Positions 34,746-42,848 of a stretch of 64,000 nt of DNA are shown piece after piece. The notes below the pieces were generated by a model. That model was not told the DNA's origin. It ran no database searches and was given only the letters and a program-made list of their open reading frames with translations. The position numbers and the translations under genes are program-made. This DNA is from Ophiostoma sp. CBS 140.51. Lineage: Eukaryota > Ascomycota > Sordariomycetes > Ophiostomatales > Ophiostomataceae. The stretch covers positions 1 to 64,000 of the forward strand of contig JANSLP010000016.1 in the NCBI GenBank assembly GCA_029298735.1. The letters are read 5' to 3'. Within the stretch, counting starts at the first letter, position 1, and every line of letters begins with the position of its first letter.

Positions 34746-35462
34746 ATGCGATCCTCTACAACTCTCGCCGCCCTCTCGGGCGCCTCCCTGGCGTTTGGCA
34801 TGGCCGAGCCTTCCTGCACGACGGCCACTTGTGTCTTTGACGACCCGACAGCCACGCCGTCCATCACTGCGTATCCGACCACCCTCACTTTTCAGTCGGA
34901 TTGGTCCACCGTTTGGACAGTAACGCCGGATGCATGGTTGGGTAGTGCGTCCGTCCCGGCGTCTGTCCTCGAAACGACGACCGAGTTCCAGCATGTCGTC
35001 ACTGTTGAGGCGCACGACGCGTCGCCCACGTCGTTTCCCGCAACTGTCCTACAGGACGTAACGACTACGCACACCTACATCGTCGCATCAACGACATCGA
35101 CGACCCTCGAACCCACCTCGTCGCAGTGGATCCTCCACACAACCGCCGCGACCGACCTCGCCCGCCACGGCCAGGGCGACCCGCAGCCCAATGCGCCACC
35201 ACCGCACGGCTGGGAGCCTGCCCAACAGTGCCTCGACGCGGGGCAGCAGACGGGCTGTGTGCGACAGTGCGCGCAGCGAGACGGCCTCTGGTACTGCTTC
35301 GACAAGCACGCGTGGTACGAAGAGAATGTCATGGGAAGGGTGTGCTGGTGGACGGAGCAGGACGACAGTGGACAGGATGTCGTGAGGTACCTGATGCTGG
35401 CGGAGCCGTGCCGCATCGGGGACCGGCATGTCGAGTGTGCGGCGTGCAAACTGTATGGGTAG
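34746..35462 (+). CDS. Secreted protein of unknown function, Cys-rich C-terminal domain
   Basis: I do not recognise the family. The 238-aa product starts MRSSTTLAALSGASLAFG, a signal peptide cleaved near residue 18-20. The first two thirds are rich in Thr, Ser and Val with few charges (two Cys at 24 and 29), resembling an O-glycosylated stalk. After a Pro/His-rich linker (about 150-165) comes a compact C-terminal domain of about 70 residues. It has eight cysteines and several tryptophans (WEPAQQC, GCVRQCAQRDGLWYC, VCWWTE, CRIG, ECAACKLYG). There is no GPI tail or second membrane segment, so it is probably released or wall-bound. The ATG chosen is the one that opens the signal peptide; an upstream in-frame ATG at 34644 would bury it. 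Confidence 0.7.
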   Translation: MRSSTTLAALSGASLAFGMAEPSCTTATCVFDDPTATPSITAYPTTLTFQSDWSTVWTVTPDAWLGSASVPASVLETTTEFQHVVTVEAHDASPTSFPATVLQDVTTTHTYIVASTTSTTLEPTSSQWILHTTAATDLARHGQGDPQPNAPPPHGWEPAQQCLDAGQQTGCVRQCAQRDGLWYCFDKHAWYEENVMGRVCWWTEQDDSGQDVVRYLMLAEPCRIGDRHVECAACKLYG

Positions 35463-35805
35463 GTGGTGGTGGTGTTTCTGTCTGCCAGCTACGCAGACTG
35501 TGGCCGGACTTTTTCAATCGCCGAAGACACCGTAGGACCGTTTCGCCCGTTAATAGACCGGTGCCGGAGCGGCCAGCAGCAGTGATACTAGGGTGGTATT
35601 TAGTGGGGTTCACCCGGAGTTTACAGTGAGCATAGCTCCAGACGTACAAGAAATGGGGAAAAAAGATATGGAAAAAAAGTTTAAATAGACGTGTGGCGAT
35701 ACATGAGGAAACGAGTCGCCCTTTTTAAGTTCAATCAATCTCTTCTTGTTTTTTTTTATCTGTTTCTTCACCTACGACGTACCTACCTGCTACACACCCT
35801 CAAAC
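35463..35805. other. Short spacer upstream of the PEBP gene
   Basis: This holds the 3' flank of the secreted-protein gene and the promoter of the PEBP gene, with an AT-rich stretch at about 35655-35760 including GTTTAAATAG. No gene is seen. Confidence 0.4.
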
Positions 35806-36420
35806 ATGGCCGATCGTTTCTCTGCCGCCGTCAAGACGGCCTTCGCCGCGATTGAGAAAAAGGACAGCAAGAGCAGCACAACGCCCGCCACGCTCCGCCT
35901 GACCTTTGGCAACCAAGCCGACAGCGCCGCAGATGTCGTTGTCGACGCCCAGAACGCGGGCACCTTTGTGACGCCCACGCAGGCCACCAAGGAGCCCCAG
36001 TTGGCGTTGGCTGCAGCTTCCGCCACGCCCAGCACAAAGTATTTGGCCGTCTCGCTCGACCCGGACGCGCCATTTCCCTCTTTTTCGTTTTTGGGTCCCA
36101 TCCTGCACGGCGTCCAGGCCAATCTCACGGCGGGCGACGCCGTCGACGGCTGGGCACCCCTTACCTCCTCGGTGGCACCCGCCGTCGACTACATCAAGCC
36201 GGGACCGCCGTCGCCGAGTGCCGCCCACCGCTACGTCTTTTTGGTGTACAAGCAGCCGGAGGGTGTTGATGACTCGAAAATTCGGGAAGCGATGGGCTGG
36301 GCTACCGAGGGCCCTGCGGTGACACGGATGGGCCGGATGCGGTTTGATGTGGGCGATTTGGAGGCGAAGCTGGGGCTGGGCGAAGTGGTGGGTGTCAACT
36401 ATTTCGAGTCGTCGCAGTAG
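35806..36420 (+). CDS. PEBP-family protein (Tfs1/carboxypeptidase Y inhibitor-like)
   Basis: This is a 204-aa intronless protein of the phosphatidylethanolamine-binding protein family. Signature segments are VSLDPDAPFPS (residues about 83-93), corresponding to the conserved DPDxP ligand-pocket motif, and the segment GPPSPSAAHRYVFLVYKQP (about 138-156), corresponding to the GP...HRY motif. There is no signal peptide, so it is probably cytosolic. In yeast the homologue Tfs1 inhibits carboxypeptidase Y and Ira2; whether this holds here is inference. The usual Cys/His-type CBS variations are visible (LHGVQANL in place of the LHWIxxNI seen in many members). The first ATG after the pyrimidine-rich leader is used. 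Confidence 0.88.
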   Translation: MADRFSAAVKTAFAAIEKKDSKSSTTPATLRLTFGNQADSAADVVVDAQNAGTFVTPTQATKEPQLALAAASATPSTKYLAVSLDPDAPFPSFSFLGPILHGVQANLTAGDAVDGWAPLTSSVAPAVDYIKPGPPSPSAAHRYVFLVYKQPEGVDDSKIREAMGWATEGPAVTRMGRMRFDVGDLEAKLGLGEVVGVNYFESSQ

Positions 36421-37365
36421 ACAGTCGGCAGTCACGACCAAAGGGAGCGACAACAACAGAGGGAGTCAATGGCGACCAACTGCGATCGAGCGACCGAGCG
36501 ACCGAGCGACCGAAGGGAGCTCATGAAAGGAGAAGGGGGGGGAAGGAGAAGGAGAAGATCAAGGAGAGAAGACAAGATGCGAATACCCGATGCACGATGG
36601 CCGTCAACAACAGAAACAGCAGATACAACAACAGTTCGACAGTTCAACAGAATCAACAAACATGCTCTTTTTCCTTCAACTCCATCTGATCTCAACATCC
36701 CCTGCAGTGTGGACAACGAGTGGTCGAGAGAGCGTGAGAGAGAAGAGGACTTGGAGCGGCTGCATGGATTGGATAAGACGTGCGCCTGTCAATGGTGGGG
36801 TGGGGCGGCCTGTCTTGAGGGCCTCTGGACCTGTTCCAGGCCGCGGCCCGCTGTAAATCTTAACAGATCCCTAAAGTGGTCCAAATGCCAGTCGATGCTG
36901 CAGAACGCACTAACCTCGATTGGGCAAAAGTAAACAACACCTTCACGACTGACTTACACCCAGGGATGTTCCTGTGTATGTTAAAAGGAACCACTTTAAC
37001 GACGCGGTACACTTACACGACCCCTCCAGGAGGCGAGTCGACACAGGACCACCTCTCGACCTGGGGGTCAACGTCGTGCAGTCGCGTCTGGATGTGGACC
37101 TTCTTTTGAGGGAACCACTTCTTCAATCGGTTTGTTTACTTTTTGTCTTCGTCGAGAGTCCCAGTCTTCGAATTGACTTGTTCTCTTCCTTTATTTTGGA
37201 TTTCCCATCTTCTTTCTTTCCCTCTCTTCCTCTCTCCCTCTCTTCCTCTCTTCTTTTCTGTGTCACTACATAAACGCGTCTTGTCTTCTTTGACCACATT
37301 TCCCATCCATCCCTCCTTCCTCCTCTCTTCTTCGACACCTCATTACCACCTCCTCACATCTCACC
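36421..37365. other. Spacer between PEBP gene and coiled-coil gene
   Basis: A small GAGCGACC tandem repeat lies at about 36486-36512 just after the PEBP stop, followed by a purine-rich stretch. The last 200 bases are strongly pyrimidine-rich (TTCCTCTCTCCC), a typical 5' leader for the coiled-coil gene. No gene is seen. Confidence 0.45.
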
Positions 37366-39765
37366 ATGACAGACCTCCCTATTGCCCTCCGGCGTACGCG
37401 TCGCAGCACCTCTTCTCTGTCGACTGCGTTCCATGGTAGTCCAGCCTCGACCGGCATGCCGACACCTCCATTGACACCGTCCGCATCTTCACCATCGTCT
37501 GCTGGTTCGGGCCCCTCAACGCCGTCGTCGAGAAAGACACCGTCTCGCCGTCGGGTCCCCCAACCAAGAAAGCGCAACACAACGTCAAAGCGCGTCCGCT
37601 TTTCGGATCCGGGGCAGTTGGCGCCGTCCACTCCATCGACGCCTACAAACTGCAACTGCTCCTCTGGCCTGACGCCCTTCATTCGTCGCACTTCTCTTCA
37701 GACAGGCCTCCCTGTTAGCGGTGATGTCTCCTTCTTGCCTCTGCGTCAAGTCCTCGACGGACGTGTCCAACGCCGGCTGAGACGCAACGGCCTCAGTGAA
37801 GAGATGAACAATGCCTATGCCGAAAAGGCCGAGAAGACGAAGCGGGCCAGGGCGGCAGAGGAGGAGCTTGCTCGACTTCGCCAAGAAGTCGCAGAAAAAG
37901 ACGACCTCATCAGCCGCCTCGAAGGAGGCGACCCCGACATGACCATTATGCAAGACAATGACCGCGTCATGGCCCTGCAGAGGGAGGTCAACATGCTGCG
38001 GCGGCAGTTGGCCGCGCCCACCACCGACGATCCGTCCACGGTGGAGGTGGACGCCCGCACGCACAATTGGACCATGGCCGCCCGCGATCCGTTTGCCTCG
38101 ACGATGAGCATCGACTATGGGGGCGGCGACTACGCTGGCGGTGATGACGACATGACAGAGGCCATGACGGACGTTGACGACGCCGCTGACTGTGGTCGCC
38201 CCAACACCCCCGACATCCTCGACGTCGACGGCAACGACCTCTTTGGCGACGCCACTATGGCCGAGCTGCAGTGCAGTACGCCGACCAGGGTGCGGCGCTA
38301 CTCGTCGACTACCAAAACTGCTGGTTATGGCGACAGCCAAATGACAGTCTCGTTTGCGCAGTCGTCGTTTCCGACGCCGCCGGCAACAAGTCCTGTTGCG
38401 TGGGCTGACGACGCAGACGTCGGTATGGTTGCCCCCATGACACCTTCCTCGACCTCGCCGGCCACGCCCGTCACGCCTAGCATGCACCTCTTCTCGACGA
38501 GGCGGGTTGCCTTCAGTCCTGTGTCGTCGCCTCCACCTCCACCTCCACCCCCACCTTCTGCTCGCATGGTCGACACAGAGGTGCAGGCCACCCTTGCCGA
38601 CCCGAAGACAGAAGAGCTTCGCGAGCAGGTCACTGATCTTTTGCGCAACCTTGCCGACAAGACGGCGGCTCTGGAAGTTCTCTCAAAAGGACTCAAAGAA
38701 TTATTTCCTCAAGAAGAATCGGACACGCCTGTGGATGCGTCCGACATTGTCGCCCGCCTAGCCTCGGCCTTCCGTACCGCTCGTCTTGAGCTCGAGTACT
38801 TGACACCAGGCGAAATTGAGCTGCCTCTAACGGCGCCAGCTGCTGCCGTCCTCGACCTTCTGTTGACACGACTGCGCTCACTCTCTCAACAAGTCCAGCA
38901 AGCAGATGCCCAGATTGATGAGTATCATGCTCTGGAGGGTGATCTCAGACAGCAGTTGGGCGCGAGAGTGCAGGCCATGGACGAGATGCGAGCGGAAGGA
39001 GCCGCGCAAGCGGCGACCATCAAAGAGAAGGAGGCCACCATCACCACCCACGAGGCAACGATTGCTTCGCAATCGGCGACCATCTCCGACCTCAATATCG
39101 CCGCCGACCGCTTCAAGGGCGCACTAGCCAGCTATGCCCGCGATGTGGCCGAGCTGGAGGCACTTGTGGGGAGGCTGGAGGCCGACTTGAAGGAAAAAGA
39201 GTCTGTCGTCGAACGGGTCACGGCCGAGGCCGCTGACTGGAAAAAGACGTCGGATGCCGTCCGCAAAGCCGCCCGTGCAGCTGCTGCTACGCACGGTCAG
39301 GCACTGGCACTGCGCGATGCGCGGGTGCACGAGCTGCGCGGCGAGATTGAGGAGAGGGACTCGGCACTGAGAGCAGCCCAGAGACGCGGCCACGAATCCG
39401 CACGCCAGCTAAGAGAAGACAATGCTGCCCTACAGGCACGACTAAAGGCGGAGACGCAGAGAGCGACGGCGGCCAAAGCGGCCGTCGCGACGCTGCAGGT
39501 GTTGTTGGATGGGCCTACAAACTCAACCGACGGAGAGGCAGCGAGCGAGAATAATAAGAAAGAGAAGAGATTGTCGCTAGGACGGCGAATCTTTGGACGA
39601 AGGAGTGGAAGTTTGGGGGTGTCGTCGGACGTCGCAGATGCGACATCGGCATCGTCGACTTCATCAGAAGGCACCTCGCCCTCAGAGCCCCGGTCGACCA
39701 AGAAGAGACGGCGGTATGACAGCGGGCTGGGCTTCCTTGACGAAGAAGAGGCTGAGACTGTGTAA
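37366..39765 (+). CDS. Conserved Pezizomycotina protein of unknown function, coiled-coil
   Basis: This is a 799-aa intronless protein. The N-terminus is Ser/Thr/Pro/Arg-rich and disordered, then has KRVRFSDPG (about 74-82), SGLTPFIRRTSLQT, and a segment FLPLRQVLDGRVQRRLRRNGLSEEMN (two halves, about 122-150). I recognise these as conserved in uncharacterised filamentous-ascomycete proteins. A short coiled coil (about 150-187) follows, then an acidic/Ser/Pro-rich centre (190-400), and a long heptad-rich coiled coil (about 410-715). The tail is basic then Ser-rich (LGRRIFGRRSG, STKKRRRYDSG) with a possible nuclear-localisation signal. There is no catalytic domain. It is probably a structural or scaffold protein. 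It ends 188 bp from the convergent permease gene. Confidence 0.75.
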   Translation: MTDLPIALRRTRRSTSSLSTAFHGSPASTGMPTPPLTPSASSPSSAGSGPSTPSSRKTPSRRRVPQPRKRNTTSKRVRFSDPGQLAPSTPSTPTNCNCSSGLTPFIRRTSLQTGLPVSGDVSFLPLRQVLDGRVQRRLRRNGLSEEMNNAYAEKAEKTKRARAAEEELARLRQEVAEKDDLISRLEGGDPDMTIMQDNDRVMALQREVNMLRRQLAAPTTDDPSTVEVDARTHNWTMAARDPFASTMSIDYGGGDYAGGDDDMTEAMTDVDDAADCGRPNTPDILDVDGNDLFGDATMAELQCSTPTRVRRYSSTTKTAGYGDSQMTVSFAQSSFPTPPATSPVAWADDADVGMVAPMTPSSTSPATPVTPSMHLFSTRRVAFSPVSSPPPPPPPPPSARMVDTEVQATLADPKTEELREQVTDLLRNLADKTAALEVLSKGLKELFPQEESDTPVDASDIVARLASAFRTARLELEYLTPGEIELPLTAPAAAVLDLLLTRLRSLSQQVQQADAQIDEYHALEGDLRQQLGARVQAMDEMRAEGAAQAATIKEKEATITTHEATIASQSATISDLNIAADRFKGALASYARDVAELEALVGRLEADLKEKESVVERVTAEAADWKKTSDAVRKAARAAAATHGQALALRDARVHELRGEIEERDSALRAAQRRGHESARQLREDNAALQARLKAETQRATAAKAAVATLQVLLDGPTNSTDGEAASENNKKEKRLSLGRRIFGRRSGSLGVSSDVADATSASSTSSEGTSPSEPRSTKKRRRYDSGLGFLDEEEAETV

Positions 39766-39953
39766 TGTGCGGGTGCATGTGTATGGAGTTTGGAGTATCT
39801 GTTTGTATCTTGCCACTCTTTAATGTTTCCTTTGTCTTCACATTTCACATCAATCAATCATGACATGGTCAATCATCTTTATATTTGCAATCACTACTAT
39901 GATACAGTAGCTACAGCCTCCAACACGGCCTCACGCCTCACAACCACCCTCAC

Positions 39954-41645
39954 CTAGTAGACAAACACAAACTCGTCATTCTCCAGGTCCGTCAGGTTCT
40001 CGAAAGCACGGTCACCCGTCGGCGCACCGTTCTCGCCCATCTCGCCCTGCGCCGCCATCTCCTGCATCATCCGGTCCGCATCCGCCGCCGAAAACAGCGA
40101 AATGTCCACCAGCGTCGCGCTCTTGCCCGCCGCCACACGGCGTGCGGCATGCGACTTGTTGAGGTACCGCAGATAGAGTGTCGTCGCAACGGTCAGGACA
40201 ATCAGCACGATATACAGAGCCAGGTTGCTGCGCAGACCGCGCTTGTAGAGCGGTGCCTCGGTCGTCTGGTACAGCTGCGGGCCGACCACATTGCCGACAC
40301 ACTGGCCAATCGTGAAAATGGCCGTCGTGCACTTGCGCTTGGTATCACCGGCGGTGTTCTGCGCGGACCAGGAGTAGATGATGGGCGTGATGCCCGGGTA
40401 GACCGAGATGAGGTAGTAGCCGACCAGCAGAGCGGCACGGTGCTCGGCGTCGTGGGGCACCGTCATGAGCACGGCACAACCGATAATGGGCGGGATGCAG
40501 AGCATGCAGAGGACAGGGCCCTTCTTACGGAGGTAGGTCGCCAAAAAGGCACCACCGACGGTGGCCACGAGCTGCACGAAACCAAAAGGAATGTTGAATA
40601 GGATCGTGTCAAACGAGTCGAAGCCGAACGACTTGACGATGAGAGGACCAAATGTCGAGATACCGCCCGAGGGGATACTAATCGAGAAAATCAACGCGGT
40701 CCAGCACCAAGTCTTGATGTCCAGCAGCGCCTCCTTGACATGGTCCCACCGCCACTCGCGCGACATGACACCCATCTGGTTCATCCGCAGCCGCTCGACC
40801 GCCATGACCTTGTCGCCGTCGTTTAAAAACTTGGCCTCAACGGGCGAGTCGGGCATAAACACGAACATGACAAACGAAAAGGCCACGGTGATGACACCAA
40901 AGAACAGGAAAATAATCTGGTACGAGTGCAGAACCTGCGAGTGAATGTGGCCCAACCCGTACGTAATCAGGGAACCAAACATGTTGGTGATGCCGTTCAT
41001 GGCGTACCAGTAGCTGACACGCACCGTCTGCTCGCGGCGGCGCCACCACATTTGCGTCACGGCAATAAAGCAGGGCGCGACACAGGCCTCGAACAGGCCC
41101 AAGAAGAACCGCGAAGCAATCAGGCCCTGGAAGTTGTGGGCAGCCGTCATGGCCGCCAGTGTGGCGCCCCAGAGCAGAACAGCAGTCGAGATGAGCTTGC
41201 CGACGGGGACTGTGACCAGCAGCCAGGCCACGATGGGCTGGGCCACCAGCTGGGCCAGGTAGACAATCGAGCCGAGCCACGAGTACTGCGTTCCGACGAG
41301 GTTGGTGTCGGTAATCAGGCCAAAGACGGACGCATACGACAGCGTGGCCTTGTCGAGGGCCTGCAAAAAGTACACGACCAAGATGATGGGCAGAATCACC
41401 AGATCAATCTTGCGCAGGATCCGCTTGTTGTCCTCGGGCGAGACAATGACACGCTCGCCGCCACTGGCCTCGCCAATTTTGCGGAGCAGCTCGGCAGCAG
41501 CATCGCGCTTGTGCGGCGCGGCCGAGTCGAGGGGAGGGGCGGGCTCGATGCCAAACTCGTTAGCGGGGGCTGTCGGGGCAGTCACAGCCGGGGCGCTGGT
41601 GTTTTCCACGGCCTCGATGCCGGGCTTCTGCTGGGCGTCGGCCAT
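39954..41645 (-). CDS. MFS permease, anion:cation symporter (Dal5/allantoate permease-like)
   Basis: This is a 563-aa intronless transporter with about 12 membrane helices after a polar N-terminus of about 90 residues. The first helix follows RKIDLVILPIILVVYFLQALDKATLSYAS, the hallmark of the fungal Dal5/ACS family (RKxDxxLLP then LDKxxLxYA). Helix 4 has the ASRFFLGLFEA motif, and the central cytosolic loop begins MPDSPVEAKFLN. The C-terminal FENLTDLENDEFVFVY resembles the conserved 'DxxN..FRY' tail of this family. Substrates are small organic anions such as allantoate, ureidosuccinate, nicotinate or pantothenate and cannot be told apart here. The start MADAQQKPG is chosen because upstream codons are a low-complexity leader. 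Two AGATAA sites lie within 185 bp upstream. Confidence 0.88.
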   Translation of the reverse strand: MADAQQKPGIEAVENTSAPAVTAPTAPANEFGIEPAPPLDSAAPHKRDAAAELLRKIGEASGGERVIVSPEDNKRILRKIDLVILPIILVVYFLQALDKATLSYASVFGLITDTNLVGTQYSWLGSIVYLAQLVAQPIVAWLLVTVPVGKLISTAVLLWGATLAAMTAAHNFQGLIASRFFLGLFEACVAPCFIAVTQMWWRRREQTVRVSYWYAMNGITNMFGSLITYGLGHIHSQVLHSYQIIFLFFGVITVAFSFVMFVFMPDSPVEAKFLNDGDKVMAVERLRMNQMGVMSREWRWDHVKEALLDIKTWCWTALIFSISIPSGGISTFGPLIVKSFGFDSFDTILFNIPFGFVQLVATVGGAFLATYLRKKGPVLCMLCIPPIIGCAVLMTVPHDAEHRAALLVGYYLISVYPGITPIIYSWSAQNTAGDTKRKCTTAIFTIGQCVGNVVGPQLYQTTEAPLYKRGLRSNLALYIVLIVLTVATTLYLRYLNKSHAARRVAAGKSATLVDISLFSAADADRMMQEMAAQGEMGENGAPTGDRAFENLTDLENDEFVFVY

Positions 41646-41782
41646 GGGAGGAGGTGTGTTGGTGGTGGTGGTGACGGTATTGTTGATGTTGGTGATATTT
41701 GGTATGAGTAAGAAAGACTGTTGGTGAAAGTAATGAGAGGAAGAGAAATAATAAAAAAAAGGACTTCCGTACAAGACAGGAG

Positions 41783-41827
41783 AGATAAGAGAAGACAATG
41801 GAAAGGATCGACAAAAGCACAAGATAA
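41783..41827 (-). promoter_or_regulatory. Two GATA-factor sites upstream of the Dal5-like permease
   Basis: AGATAA occurs at 41783-41788 and 41822-41827, 138-180 bp upstream of the permease ATG (transcribed leftward). A third AGATAA is at 42438. Dal5-type permeases are classic GATA-factor targets in nitrogen control; function here is inference. Confidence 0.4.
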
Positions 41828-42789
41828 ATCCAGAGAGAAGATCTAGAGGAACGGTCATCAATTTGTAGACGTTCGTCGGGTACACTACGACAGCAAGTTG
41901 TCGAATGACAGACAAGATGACGGACTAGGGAAATAATGATTGAAAACTGAAAACAGTAAGACCACCAGACCATGCGAAGAACTTGCATCCAAGCGTTGGT
42001 CACAGGCCACCATCAACACACACCACCACCTTCACGAATACAACATTCTCCAAAAGATCTTCCGTCGACCGTGGAACAATGCAAGCCGAGATGGGATGGC
42101 CGGGGGTTGAGACTGGGGGCGTCGACAACGACGACCATATTGACCACTTGGGTATGGCTTGATTCCAGAAAGCCAAGGGATGGATGGCGAGAAATCGAAG
42201 AAACGGGGACGGCAAAGCTGGGGACTCATACTGGGGACCGAGGACACTAAGACGGCTAGGGACTGGGGACTCCTCACTCTCTCCGCATCCACCGTCTGGG
42301 GAGGAGATAGTCGGAATAGCAAACTGTCGAAAACTACGACAGTACAAGAGTACATGCTCGGCCGGGAGACTGTCGCACGCTTGCTCGGCACTGGGGTACA
42401 TAGCATTGATCGCGTGGGCAGGTCGACAAACAAGGAAAGATAACATAACACATTCAAGCCAACGGGTGCAATGCCAGGATACAACGGTCACATCCTTGAC
42501 AAGAAAGAAAGTTGGTAACACTGTAGTAAGGGTCGCACGTAACGGCGGAAAGCCCGACGGGACATCCTCGCGGAGGATAAGAGACGGCAGAATGCAGGCG
42601 ACGTCAAAAAGGGAAAGACAAAAAGATACATTTGCACATGAACGCATCATGCTAGCGTCAAAGTCCGCTACTCGATAATTGGCTGTCTTGTTGCACGGTG
42701 TACAATCCGGCGGACAACACTTGCAGACTAAACAATTGCAGTAAGAGTACCGTTGACTCGTGAATTGCAGGTGCAAAGAGTACAACTTC

Positions 42790-42848
42790 AAAAGTTGGAG
42801 TTGAAGTTGCTGTTGTAGTTGCAGTTGCTTCGTTAGGTTGCGTTGCAA
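42790..42848. repeat. Degenerate GTTG(C/G/A)A hexamer repeat
   Basis: About ten imperfect 6-nt units of the form AGTTGC/AGTTGA stand in tandem. More AGTTGC and TTGCAG units are scattered to 42870. Confidence 0.7.
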
